Shown piece after piece: positions 9,529 to 18,611 of a DNA stretch of 64,000 nucleotides. Position numbers and translations under genes: made by a program. Each line of letters starts with the position of its first letter. The stretch's first letter is position 1. The notes beneath the pieces were generated by a model. The model had not been told where the DNA came from and ran no database searches. It saw only the letters and a list, made by a program, of their open reading frames with translations. The DNA lies in the NCBI GenBank assembly GCA_964437415.1, contig CAYTGN010000007.1:108851-172850 (forward strand), read 5' to 3'. Origin of the DNA: CADEDV01 sp964437415. Its GTDB lineage: Bacteria; Bacteroidota; Bacteroidia; Chitinophagales; Chitinophagaceae.

Positions 9529-10338
9529 ATGTTTCAACGGTTCAAAGTTTACATATTACTTGCAGCTGTGATTGTTGTGGCGCTGGTGCTGATCCTGAAC
9601 AAATTTCTGGCCTATGGGCTGATTGTGTTTGGCGTTGGCGCTGCAGCAGTTGCCGCCTACCAGCTTTTCCTGAAACAAAAAGAAGACGAAATCCATCGGC
9701 TGAAGGCGGAGCTGAAAAAAACCACCCAAACTACGGCAGCTCTTGAAAGCGAAAACACTGAACTGCGCAATCGCAAACTGAATATCTCAGAAATAAAATC
9801 CGTACTTGACCTCAGTTTGATGGAAGTGAATACCAACTTCACCCGGGTGTGGAATGAAAAATCAGAGCATAATAAAAAAACGATCCGTTTCATAGGCGCC
9901 CTGCAGGTAAGCATTGTAGCCAAATACGGACTTGACCTTCGTGACCTGCGGGTAAAATACAATGAAGAAACCAACGAGATAACGGTGGCAAATATCAATC
10001 CCAAATTCATTTCTTTTTCTGACCTGAACTATGACTGGAAGATAGCAGAGGTGCTTGAATTCTCCACCCCGTTGATTGGCGAAAAACACTGGGGCACTTC
10101 CAAAGAACTTGAGTCGCTGAATAGTGAAATGAAAGAAAACTACCGTAAGCGTATTCATGAAGAAGTGAAGAACGGCCCCGCAGAAATGGAATGGGTGCTG
10201 GCGCCGCTGCGAAAACAGGTGGCCGGTGCACTGGAAATGATCTTTGACGCAAAGGGCAGCCGCATTCGCATCGCAGAGCAATTTGATGAAAGCTTTCGCC
10301 CCTACCATGAACTAGCCGATAAAGAAACAGCAGTGTAG
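9529..10338 (+). CDS. Membrane-anchored coiled-coil protein, possibly DUF4230-like
   Basis: I do not recognise this 269-residue protein with certainty. Two closely spaced hydrophobic segments (about residues 7-24 and 27-46) are followed by a charged coiled coil (about 48-85) with KQKEDEIHRLKAELKK. A globular region follows (about 85-260), in which GALQVSIVAKYGLDLRDLRV then EITVANINPKFIS resembles the core of DUF4230 proteins (a G-x-aGiDL motif followed by a strand ending in a proline). The start ATG follows a purine/CA-rich stretch rather than a clear ribosome site. It lies 66 bases before the nucleoside transporter and could be co-transcribed with it, but no functional link is apparent. Confidence 0.6.
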   Translation: MFQRFKVYILLAAVIVVALVLILNKFLAYGLIVFGVGAAAVAAYQLFLKQKEDEIHRLKAELKKTTQTTAALESENTELRNRKLNISEIKSVLDLSLMEVNTNFTRVWNEKSEHNKKTIRFIGALQVSIVAKYGLDLRDLRVKYNEETNEITVANINPKFISFSDLNYDWKIAEVLEFSTPLIGEKHWGTSKELESLNSEMKENYRKRIHEEVKNGPAEMEWVLAPLRKQVAGALEMIFDAKGSRIRIAEQFDESFRPYHELADKETAV

Positions 10339-10404
10339 CTTTTTCACAGTGTTGTTTTGTTTCAACCTGTTTTAGCCTATATTGCCTGACAAACTGCTTT
10401 TTGC

Positions 10405-11712
10405 ATGAACCATCAAATAGAGAATATTGGCCGCGGACTGATCGGTATCGTTTTTCTTTTTACCGTTTGTTACCTGCTTAGTAATAATCGCAAATACATC
10501 AACTGGAAACTGGTTTTATTTGGATTTGCACTTCAAATAGTGATTGCCCTGAGCATATTGCATGTGCCGGGGGTGACGGAGTTCTTTGATTTTATTGCCG
10601 GCAAGTTTGTGAAAGTGATCAACCTCGGCAAAGATGGAGCAAGGTTTCTGTTTGGTTCATTGGTGGATGACAGCAAAAGCTGGGGTTTCATTTTTGCCGT
10701 ACAGGCATTGCCCAATATCATTTTCTTTGCGGCCCTTTCTGCTGTGCTGTATTACTTCGGCATTTTGCAAAAGATCGTCCTGGGGTTTGCCTGGTTATTA
10801 TCAAAGATTGGTGTAAGCGGTCCGGAGAGCATTTCAGCAGCAGCCAATGTGTTTATGGGGCAAACAGAAGCGCCGCTGATGGTGAAACCGTACCTGGAGA
10901 AAATGAGAAAGACGGAATTGCTTTGCATCATGGTTGGTGGTATGGCCACCACTGCTGGCAGTGTGCTGGGAGTGTATGTTACCATGCTGGGTGGCAATGA
11001 TGTGGTAGAACAGCAGAAATATGCCAAGCTGTTATTAATGGCCTCTGTAATGGCTGCGCCTGCCGCCATCATTGTTTCCAAAATGCTTTTCCCCGATACA
11101 GAAAAAACGCTTGAAAAAGCGGAACTGAAGGTATCAAAAGAAAAAATCGGAAGTAACCTGCTCGATGCCATCTCCAACGGAACAACAGATGGATTGAAGC
11201 TTGCAGTGAATGTCGGCGCCATGCTGATCGCTTTTATTGCATTGATTGCAGTGGCCAACGGCATCCTCGGCTGGATAGGAAACATCACATCGCTGAATGA
11301 AGTCATTGCCCAAAACACCAATGGCCGGTTCAGTAGTTTATCATTGCAATTTATTCTTGGCTATGCTTTTTCACCCGTGGCATGGCTGATAGGCATCCCC
11401 ACACAGGACATTACCAATTTTGGACAGTTGCTTGGAGAAAAAACGATCATCAATGAATTTATTGCCTACCAGTCACTTGCGGAAATGAAGGCTTCTACGA
11501 CTGTACAATTGGATCCAAAAACATTAGTGATGGCCAGTTTTGCCCTTTGTGGTTTTGCTAACTTTTCTTCAATAGGTATTCAAATCGGGGGTATTGGTTC
11601 ATTAGCACCCAACCAGCGACAAAATCTTACTGTACTTGGCATAAAAGCGCTGATCGGCGGCACGATTGCCTGCCTGATGACGGCTACAATAGCAGGTACA
11701 CTTTTTAATTAA
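10405..11712 (+). CDS. nupC: NupC-type concentrative nucleoside transporter
   Basis: This 435-residue inner membrane protein has the features of the CNT family, which imports nucleosides together with protons or sodium. The N-terminal part has three transmembrane helices, followed by the conserved gate and core domains. Diagnostic motifs are GQTEAPLMVKPYL (about residue 153), which contributes to nucleoside binding, and CGFANFSSIGIQIGGIG (about residue 381) in the second half of the pseudo-symmetric core. The length is usual for bacterial members. The substrate range cannot be read from the sequence. No nucleoside catabolism gene lies nearby. Confidence 0.95.
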   Translation: MNHQIENIGRGLIGIVFLFTVCYLLSNNRKYINWKLVLFGFALQIVIALSILHVPGVTEFFDFIAGKFVKVINLGKDGARFLFGSLVDDSKSWGFIFAVQALPNIIFFAALSAVLYYFGILQKIVLGFAWLLSKIGVSGPESISAAANVFMGQTEAPLMVKPYLEKMRKTELLCIMVGGMATTAGSVLGVYVTMLGGNDVVEQQKYAKLLLMASVMAAPAAIIVSKMLFPDTEKTLEKAELKVSKEKIGSNLLDAISNGTTDGLKLAVNVGAMLIAFIALIAVANGILGWIGNITSLNEVIAQNTNGRFSSLSLQFILGYAFSPVAWLIGIPTQDITNFGQLLGEKTIINEFIAYQSLAEMKASTTVQLDPKTLVMASFALCGFANFSSIGIQIGGIGSLAPNQRQNLTVLGIKALIGGTIACLMTATIAGTLFN

Positions 11713-11785
11713 GTTGCCTGGTAAGAACCCGAAACAATCGCTGACAACCTGATTGATCTGTCTGCAATCCCTCTATTTTGTTGAG

Positions 11786-11804
11786 CATTATACCGTTTAT
11801 AATG
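11786..11804. repeat. Small inverted repeat upstream of the metalloprotease
   Basis: CATTATA and TATAATG form perfect seven-base arms around CCGTT, about 110 bases before the protease start. It could be an operator or a weak hairpin after nupC. There is no T tract. Confidence 0.35.
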
Positions 11805-11911
11805 TTGAAACTGAACAAATTTTTTCCATATTTCTCCTTATTTCTGTATAATTGTGGGTCTGTTTTTCATACAACCGGTCATTTATATTCATAACCTAAA
11901 AACTATCTGCT

Positions 11912-14900
11912 TTGAAAAAATTTACTTTCCCTGCATTTATTGTTTTTACCATCATTTTTCAGGCGCTGATAACAGAGACTTTTGCACAAAGCCGTTATCA
12001 GAATACTGGAGTGACAAAACAAATAAATGCAGCAGCCCAGAGTGAAAAGTGTGGAACGATGGAATGGTTGAACGGAGCCTTCAGAAGGTACCCTGAATAC
12101 CAGGCCCAGTTTCAAGTCAATGAAAGAAGGCTTGCCGAATTTGTGAATCGCAAGATCGAAGAGCAAAAAAATAACCCACAAGCAAGAACCCAATCAACAA
12201 TTTATATCCCTGTGGTGTTCCACGTTGTATTGAATGCAGCAGGCCAGGCAGCAATCACAGATGCTATGATACAGGCCCAGTTGGATACACTAAACAGAGA
12301 TTTTGCAGGTGTGAACGGTGACAGCACCAATATCCCTGCAGAATTCCAGGCCGTAAGAGGGCATGGGAATATCCAGTTTTGCCTGGCACAAAGAACCCCG
12401 ATTGATCTGCCTACTAATGGAATCGTAAGGGTAACATCTAACACTGTTTCTTCTGGCCCGGGTGGAAGCGATCCTGTAAAATCCACCGCCGCAGGTGGTT
12501 CTGACACATGGGATGCCACCAGATTTTTTAATATTTGGGTTTGTAACTTACCCGGTATTCTGGGCTATGCCACATTTCCGCCGGGAGCACCCGGAGGCTC
12601 TGGTCTTGCTGAACAAGGTGTGGTAGTGTTGGCTCAAAGTCTTCCCGGAGGAACGGCTGCTCCTTATAACAAAGGAAGGACACTCACACACGAAGCAGGT
12701 CACTATTTTAATTTATATCACATTTGGGGTGATCAAAATTGCGGCAATGACCAGGTTGCCGATACCCCGACCCAAAGTGATGAAACATTTGGATGCCCCA
12801 GCGGCAATCTTGCAGCAGGCTGTGGTTCACCAAACCCTCCCGGCAGAATGTATCAGAATTTTATGGATTATACAGACGATGGCTGTATGACCATGTTCAC
12901 AAATGGACAGAACGTCCGTTCAGAGGCTTCAATCACTTTGTTCAGGGCCAGCTTACTTACGTCAAATGGGTGTACGCCCCCGGCACCGGCGGCAGGCAAT
13001 GATTCAAGAATATCAGCTATCATTACACCTGCCAACGGATTGTCCACAGGATGTACTTCTGTTACGCCTGTTGTAACCATTCAAAATCTTGGAACCAATA
13101 CACTTACATCTGCCACTATCAATGTACGGCTTAACGGTGGCGGCCCAATAACAGCCAACTGGACAGGTTCATTAGTTCAAGGCGCTACCCAAAACGTCAC
13201 TTTGGCTCCTATCAATCTGCCAACAGTAGGTGCCTATACTTTACAGGTTCATACTACATTACCAAATGGACAAGTTGATGCTGTACCTTCCAATGATACA
13301 GCAACTGTATCATTCAGCAGGGTTGCGCAATCCGCAATACCTGTTTCACATGATTTTGAAACACAATTCTTGCCTCCCGGATGGAGTGTGGTTAATCCTG
13401 ATGCAGGTGAGACATGGGGATGGTTTGCACCAGGAGCCGGCGGATCTGTTGCGGCGGGTTCTATTGATAATTATTTCTATAATGCCCCCGGCGCCATTGA
13501 TGATATAAGAACTAATGTAGTCAATACAACTGGTTTGCTTGCCACAGACTCCATTTGGGTAACATTTGACCTGGCTCACAAAAATTACCCGGGTCAGGAT
13601 GATCGCCTGCAAGTGGTGGTTTCTACTGATTGCGGTGCCACTTTTAATGTTATTTGGGAAAAGGCGGGTGCACAACTTGCCACGGCTGGTTCATCCACTG
13701 CACCTTATTATTCTCCTGTGGCTAACGATTGGGTAAATCAAAGAGCTTCTATTGGACAAAACCTGTTTGGTGGTGGCCAGATCATAGTTGGCTTCAGAAA
13801 TGTGAACGATTGGGGTAACGTGGTTTGGATTGATAATATCAATATAGACCTGAAACCCCGGAAAGATCTCGCTGCCCAGGCTATTGTAAGACCCAATCTT
13901 ACAGAATGCGGACCATTTGCCCCAAGCCTGACAGTAAGAAACAATGGAGGCGAAACGATCACTGCTTTCAAAACAGGTTATACTGTAAACAATGGCGCCC
14001 CTGTTATTCAGACACATAATATAACACTGGTGCCCGGCGCTACTACTACCGTAACTTTTGCCAACATTACTTTACCTACAGGAACCAATACAATCCGCTT
14101 GTTCTGTGCCGACCCAGTTAGTGGTAATCCTGGTGTTGATACAGAAACTGGCAATGACACCCTGACCCGTACGGTTCTTGTGCCGCCGGTATTAAATAAC
14201 CTGACAGAAGGATTTGAAGGCACGACCTTCCCGCCTGCAAACTGGCTTCGTCTCAATCCCAATAATGATGCTATCACCTGGGTGAGAGCCAGCCCCGGAA
14301 GAAACAGTGGCTTCTCGGCCTTTATTGATAACTGGACCTTTAATACGTTCGGAAGATTTGATATGCTGCAAACTCCCGGCATCAACACCAATGGTGCAGA
14401 TTCACTGATCATCAGTTTTGATGTAGCTCACAGGCCATATCCCGGTGCTCTTGACAGGCTCAGGGTACTGGTATCGAATAATTGCGGCGCCAGCTTTACC
14501 AGCGTTTATAGTAAGCAAGGAGATGTTGGCCCGAATGGACTTGCAACGGGTGCCGCCACAACCGGTAATTTCGTTAGCCCGCAGGCCAATGAATGGAGAA
14601 GAGAAAGGGTCGCAGTGGGTGCCCCTGTTCTCGGAGCTTCTGCACTTATTCACTTTGAAAACCTGAGCGACTGGGGTAACAATATATTTATAGATAATAT
14701 CAACATCGTTCCAAGGTTCAAGAGAGACCTGCAGGTACTGGATGTTTCTCCATTGGTGTATTGCAGTAGTCCTATAGCTCCTGTGGCAACAGTGTTCAAC
14801 AACGGTACTGAGGCTGTTACTTCTTATAGTATTTCTTATACTATTGGTACAGGAACTCCAGTTGTGACCACTGTCAATACAGCTATTGCACCCGGAGCAA

Positions 14901-15883
14901 CGGCCAATGTCACTTTGAACACCGGAACATCCGCTGTGGCCACAAGTAGTCTGCGTGTTTATACACATACCCCTGTTGGAGCCAGCGGCACCGGCGACCA
15001 GTATCTCGTAAATGATACGATTACAAAACAAATATCAGTTGTATCTACGGTAACCGCCGAGTCCATTAGTGAGGATTTTGAAGGTGCTACCTTCCCGCCT
15101 TCTGGCTGGGGAGTTTCTAACCCGGATGTGAGTACAACATGGCAAAAGGCCGGAACCGGCTTCAATAGCACGGGTTCTGCCCAAATCAGAAACTTTATCT
15201 ATAGCCCTGCTGACAAGCAGGTTGACAGGCTGTTCTCTCCAGTTCTGAATTACAATGCCGTTGACTCAGTAAAACTCACTTTTGATATATCTGCAGCAGC
15301 AAGGGTTTACTCCGGCATAGCAGGCAATACACAGGTGGATACACTGACCGTTATGTTCACCAGGGATTGCGGCAACAGCTTCACTACTATTTATAAGAGA
15401 TGGGGTGTTGACCTGCAAACACTGCCGATTAATGCGAACTATCCGCAAACGACTGAGTTCACTCCCGGAAGCTCCAATCTTTGGAGAAGTGTATTGATTG
15501 ACCTGACAGCACAGGCAGCACCAAACGGTCCGTTGCAGGTGGTGTTTCAGAACACAGCTAATAATGGCAACAACATTTATATTGACAATGTGAACCTGAG
15601 CACACGGACTGTTCCGTCTAACCTGAGAACAGACGGCTATGTGATATTCCCGAATCCGTTCCGGGACATATTTACCGTATGGCATTGGCAACAACCCTCT
15701 GACCTTCGCTTCATTGCTGTTTACAACAGCTCCGGCCAGATGGTATGGAGAAAAGAGTTCGGAACCAACGCCGGCAAACAAGTTGAGGTTGACCTGACAA
15801 AGAATGCAGCCGGCACTTATATCGTAAGAATGGGTTATACAAGCGGTAAAGCTGACGTGGAAGTGAAAGTGGTTAAATACTGA
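11912..15883 (+). CDS. Secreted M43-like zinc metalloprotease with T9SS type A sorting domain
   Basis: This 1323-residue exported protease starts at a TTG codon (an in-frame TAA lies 15 bases upstream and no ATG precedes the signal peptide), followed by a signal peptide ending TFAQS (about residue 27). The catalytic domain (about 90-350) has HEAGHYFNLYHIWGD, with the first zinc histidine at residue 260, and a Met-turn region NFMDYTDDGCM (about 315). The family glycine of HExxHxxGxxH is asparagine here, a variant I recall in other bacterial members. The rest is a series of CARDB-like and jelly-roll/MAM-like modules; the jelly-roll type occurs three times, each opening with F-E-T--FPP-W and closing with NI-IDNINI or similar. 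Residues 1245-1323 (FPNPF--IFTV) form a T9SS type A sorting domain. Confidence 0.92.
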   Translation: MKKFTFPAFIVFTIIFQALITETFAQSRYQNTGVTKQINAAAQSEKCGTMEWLNGAFRRYPEYQAQFQVNERRLAEFVNRKIEEQKNNPQARTQSTIYIPVVFHVVLNAAGQAAITDAMIQAQLDTLNRDFAGVNGDSTNIPAEFQAVRGHGNIQFCLAQRTPIDLPTNGIVRVTSNTVSSGPGGSDPVKSTAAGGSDTWDATRFFNIWVCNLPGILGYATFPPGAPGGSGLAEQGVVVLAQSLPGGTAAPYNKGRTLTHEAGHYFNLYHIWGDQNCGNDQVADTPTQSDETFGCPSGNLAAGCGSPNPPGRMYQNFMDYTDDGCMTMFTNGQNVRSEASITLFRASLLTSNGCTPPAPAAGNDSRISAIITPANGLSTGCTSVTPVVTIQNLGTNTLTSATINVRLNGGGPITANWTGSLVQGATQNVTLAPINLPTVGAYTLQVHTTLPNGQVDAVPSNDTATVSFSRVAQSAIPVSHDFETQFLPPGWSVVNPDAGETWGWFAPGAGGSVAAGSIDNYFYNAPGAIDDIRTNVVNTTGLLATDSIWVTFDLAHKNYPGQDDRLQVVVSTDCGATFNVIWEKAGAQLATAGSSTAPYYSPVANDWVNQRASIGQNLFGGGQIIVGFRNVNDWGNVVWIDNINIDLKPRKDLAAQAIVRPNLTECGPFAPSLTVRNNGGETITAFKTGYTVNNGAPVIQTHNITLVPGATTTVTFANITLPTGTNTIRLFCADPVSGNPGVDTETGNDTLTRTVLVPPVLNNLTEGFEGTTFPPANWLRLNPNNDAITWVRASPGRNSGFSAFIDNWTFNTFGRFDMLQTPGINTNGADSLIISFDVAHRPYPGALDRLRVLVSNNCGASFTSVYSKQGDVGPNGLATGAATTGNFVSPQANEWRRERVAVGAPVLGASALIHFENLSDWGNNIFIDNINIVPRFKRDLQVLDVSPLVYCSSPIAPVATVFNNGTEAVTSYSISYTIGTGTPVVTTVNTAIAPGATANVTLNTGTSAVATSSLRVYTHTPVGASGTGDQYLVNDTITKQISVVSTVTAESISEDFEGATFPPSGWGVSNPDVSTTWQKAGTGFNSTGSAQIRNFIYSPADKQVDRLFSPVLNYNAVDSVKLTFDISAAARVYSGIAGNTQVDTLTVMFTRDCGNSFTTIYKRWGVDLQTLPINANYPQTTEFTPGSSNLWRSVLIDLTAQAAPNGPLQVVFQNTANNGNNIYIDNVNLSTRTVPSNLRTDGYVIFPNPFRDIFTVWHWQQPSDLRFIAVYNSSGQMVWRKEFGTNAGKQVEVDLTKNAAGTYIVRMGYTSGKADVEVKVVKY

Positions 15884-15897
15884 TCCTTCTTCCCATA

Positions 15898-15933
15898 AAC
15901 AAATAAGCCCCTCCCCCGAGGGGCTTATTTGTT
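15898..15933 (+). terminator. Strong hairpin terminator after the metalloprotease
   Basis: A perfect 16-base-pair stem (15898-15913 with 15918-15933) with a CCCC loop. The GC-rich top and A/T-rich base make a symmetrical A-tract/T-tract hairpin that could work on either strand. Confidence 0.85.
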
Positions 15934-15946
15934 TTCAGCATTCGCC

Positions 15947-15954
15947 TAACTTTG
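15947..15954 (+). promoter_or_regulatory. Candidate -7 box of the mqnE promoter
   Basis: TAACTTTG matches TAnnTTTG and lies 15 bases before the ATG at 15970. It argues against the longer reading frame that could begin at a TTG at 15952, inside this box. Confidence 0.6.
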
Positions 15955-15969
15955 CAGGAACAATTTTGT

Positions 15970-17148
15970 ATGACTACCCTTCACCATCTCACCGGCCCTG
16001 TTAGCGAAAAAAACCTGTTGCCCGGTTTAAAGAAAATTGCAGAAAAAGTCGAAGCCGGAGAACGTATCACCGATGAAGAAGCGCTGTTGCTATTTGAAAA
16101 AGCAAGCCCCGGTTTTGCTGCAAGCCTTGCCAATTTCATCAGGGAAAAAAAACATGGTGACATCACTTACTTCAACCGCAACTTTCATATCGAGCCTACC
16201 AATGTCTGTGTGTTCAGTTGCAACTTCTGCTCATATAGCCGTCTCTATGCGAAAAGAGAGGACGGGTGGGAACTAAGCATTGACCAGATGCTGCACATGG
16301 TAAAAAAATACGACGGCAAACCCATAACCGAAGTGCATATAGTTGGCGGAGTGCACCCCAAAATGACCCTGCAATTTTTTGCCGATTTGCTCAAAGCCAT
16401 TAAAGCCCACCGGCCTGAACTCCACATTAAGGCCTTCACAGCCGTAGAGTATGATTATATGTTCCGTAAAGCAAAAATAAGTGTGGAAGAGGGGCTCAGG
16501 TTTTTGATTGATGCCGGGCTTGACAGCATTCCCGGCGGTGGCGCCGAAATTTTTCACCCGGAGATACGTCGGCAAATATGTGCGGATAAAGTGGACGCAA
16601 ATGGCTGGCTTCATATTCATGAAACTGCTCACCGCTCAGGTCTTCATTCCAATGCGACCATGCTCTATGGCCATATTGAGAAATATGAACACCGGGTGGA
16701 TCATATGCGAAGATTACGGGAGTTGCAGGATAGAACAGGCGGTTTCAATACATTCATACCTCTCAAATTTCGCAACAAGGACAACGACATGAGCCATGTG
16801 CCGGAAAGCACTGTCGCTGAAGACATGAAGATGTATGCCATTGCCCGCATTTATCTCGATAATTTTCCGCACCTGAAAGCTTACTGGCCGATGCTAGGAA
16901 GACAAAATGCACAACTGTCACTTTCGTTTGGCGTCAACGACATAGATGGTACGATTGATGATAGTACAAAAATTTATTCCATGGCCGGATCAGAAGAACA
17001 AAACCCGGCTATGAGCACAGCCCAATTAGTAACACTCATCAAACAGGCTAAAAGGCAACCCGTGGAACGAGATACCCTCTATAACAGTATCAGGGATTAC
17101 AGCAATATTGACGTCAAAGAAATTGAGCTAAACCCGCTATTAAATTAG
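15970..17148 (+). CDS. mqnE: Aminofutalosine synthase (radical SAM, menaquinone biosynthesis)
   Basis: This 392-residue radical SAM enzyme makes aminofutalosine from 3-[(1-carboxyvinyl)oxy]benzoate in the futalosine route to menaquinone. The iron-sulfur cluster ligands are C80, C84 and C87 in CVFSCNFC, the family's Cx3Cx2C motif. Other MqnE-like segments are EVHIVGGVHP, IPGGGAEIF and HSNATMLYGHIE, then TGGFNTFIPL. These favour MqnE over the related cyclase MqnC. The start at 15970 is chosen because a promoter box lies just upstream. No other mqn gene is in the window. Twenty-six bases separate it from the bestrophin gene, so the two may share a transcript. Confidence 0.95.
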   Translation: MTTLHHLTGPVSEKNLLPGLKKIAEKVEAGERITDEEALLLFEKASPGFAASLANFIREKKHGDITYFNRNFHIEPTNVCVFSCNFCSYSRLYAKREDGWELSIDQMLHMVKKYDGKPITEVHIVGGVHPKMTLQFFADLLKAIKAHRPELHIKAFTAVEYDYMFRKAKISVEEGLRFLIDAGLDSIPGGGAEIFHPEIRRQICADKVDANGWLHIHETAHRSGLHSNATMLYGHIEKYEHRVDHMRRLRELQDRTGGFNTFIPLKFRNKDNDMSHVPESTVAEDMKMYAIARIYLDNFPHLKAYWPMLGRQNAQLSLSFGVNDIDGTIDDSTKIYSMAGSEEQNPAMSTAQLVTLIKQAKRQPVERDTLYNSIRDYSNIDVKEIELNPLLN

Positions 17149-17174
17149 GCACCTCTCCCCCTCCTTTTAAATTT

Positions 17175-18059
17175 ATGGTTTCATACGACCCCAAAGACTG
17201 GTTCACCTTCATCTTCCGGATGCACAAAGCCGATACGTTCCGGAAACTTGGTGGCCTGATGATCGGCATTTGCATCTATTCCGGCATCATTTCTTACCTG
17301 GAACTGGAATACTGGAAACTTTCCGAAAAAAGTTATGTGAGAAATATCCCCCTGATGCATAGCCTGCTGGGCTTTGCCATTTCCATGCTGCTGGTGTTTC
17401 GCACCAACACAGCCTATGACCGCTGGTGGGAAGGCCGGAAATTATGGGGCAGCTTAGTCAACAATAGCCGCAATCTTGCAATTAAACTTTCTGCCATCAT
17501 CCCGGCAGAAGAAGTGGCACTCCGGTCATTTTTCCGCAAAATGATACCTGCCTATGCTTTTTCCCTGCATGATCATTTGCGCAGGGAACAAACCCGTGTG
17601 GCGCTGTTCGATGATGAAGAACATAAACAATTACTCAGCGACATGAATAAAGAAAAGCATGTCCCCAACCAGGTGGCCCGGCTGATGCTGCAGCGCATTC
17701 ATGAAATGTACATGGACAAAAAGATCACAGGGGAACAGTTGCTTTATCTCAATGATGAACTCCGTTCTTTTACCGACATCTGCGGCGCCTGCGAACGGAT
17801 CAAAAACACACCAATTCCATTTTCATACAGTGTGTTTATAAAAAAATTTATTTTCATCTATGTAATGACCCTTCCTTTCGGGTTTGTGTTCAGCCTGGGT
17901 TATTATGTGATACCGGTGGTGGCATTTGTATTTTATGTGATGGCCAGCCTGGAACTGATAGCGGAAGAGATAGAAGACCCGTTCAGCGGTGATGAGAATG
18001 ACCTGCCCACAGATAAAATTGCTGAAAATATCAGGCTTAATGTTACGGAGATAATATAA
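17175..18059 (+). CDS. Bestrophin family anion channel
   Basis: This 294-residue membrane protein belongs to the bacterial bestrophin (UPF0187) family, whose members form pentameric anion or cation channels in the inner membrane. The hallmark is FRTNTAYDRWWEGRKLWG at about residue 75, with the first hydrophobic hairpin before it (about 22-76) and two more helices near residues 215-262. The acidic EEIEDPFSGDENDLP stretch near the C-terminus is also conserved and corresponds to the region that binds calcium in animal bestrophins. The length is typical. The gene follows mqnE closely, but no shared pathway is known. Confidence 0.92.
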   Translation: MVSYDPKDWFTFIFRMHKADTFRKLGGLMIGICIYSGIISYLELEYWKLSEKSYVRNIPLMHSLLGFAISMLLVFRTNTAYDRWWEGRKLWGSLVNNSRNLAIKLSAIIPAEEVALRSFFRKMIPAYAFSLHDHLRREQTRVALFDDEEHKQLLSDMNKEKHVPNQVARLMLQRIHEMYMDKKITGEQLLYLNDELRSFTDICGACERIKNTPIPFSYSVFIKKFIFIYVMTLPFGFVFSLGYYVIPVVAFVFYVMASLELIAEEIEDPFSGDENDLPTDKIAENIRLNVTEII

Positions 18060-18146
18060 AAAGCAGGCAGACTTTTTGCACTGAACAACTTTTATTAAAC
18101 CTTTATCGTTAATAAGTATCTCAATTGCCCTGTTAAAATATGTAAC

Positions 18147-18500
18147 ATGAGAAAGGCGATCCTGATGACCATCTTTTCTTTTTTTGTCATTATTTTTTTC
18201 AGCGCCTGTGATAAAAGCAGTTCAGGTGGTGATATGATTGACAACTGTATTGGGGTGGCCGCTACTTTCAGCGAGGAGGTCAACCCTATCATCCAGACCT
18301 ATTGCAACCAAACAGCCTGTCACGATGCTGGAAGTACCAATGGCCCCGGCCCCCTCACCAATTATGCACAGGTCTTTGCTGCAAGGGGGTTGATAAAAGA
18401 CCAGGTAGCCAATGGACTGATGCCGCAGAATACCACCTTAACAAATGCCCAGAAATTAGCGATCATCTGCTGGGTAAATAACGGCGCAGCAAATAACTGA
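18147..18500 (+). CDS. Small lipoprotein with cytochrome c-like CX4CH motif
   Basis: This 117-residue protein has a lipoprotein signal peptide (lipobox around FFSAC, cysteine about residue 21), so it should be tethered to a membrane on the periplasmic side. The mature part contains YCNQTACHD, a spaced CxxxxCH haem-attachment-like motif, and later a methionine in NGLMPQ that could be the sixth haem ligand. Such short cytochrome c-like lipoproteins are common in Bacteroidota, often named only as hypothetical proteins. The four-residue spacing is unlike the standard CxxCH but occurs in some multihaem cytochromes. Whether haem is really attached cannot be told from sequence. The gene is followed by a terminator. 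Confidence 0.75.
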   Translation: MRKAILMTIFSFFVIIFFSACDKSSSGGDMIDNCIGVAATFSEEVNPIIQTYCNQTACHDAGSTNGPGPLTNYAQVFAARGLIKDQVANGLMPQNTTLTNAQKLAIICWVNNGAANN

Positions 18501-18523
18501 CAGTGTTCACTCATAATATATGC

Positions 18524-18551
18524 GACCGGTGCCTGCCACCGGTCATTTTTT
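18524..18551 (+). terminator. Rho-independent terminator
   Basis: GACCGGTG (18524-18531) pairs with CACCGGTC (18537-18544) around a five-base loop, followed by A and seven Ts. It ends the lipoprotein transcript. Confidence 0.85.
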
Positions 18552-18611
18552 TGCCTGGACCACTGCATCCTGCCCGCTTTCTCAATATATTTAGGCTCTA
18601 AACTGCATACC

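Noticed and set aside
14402..15031. Minus-strand open frame of 209 codons inside the metalloprotease gene
   Set aside because: It reads as a serine/cysteine/arginine-rich shadow of the repeated modules on the plus strand.
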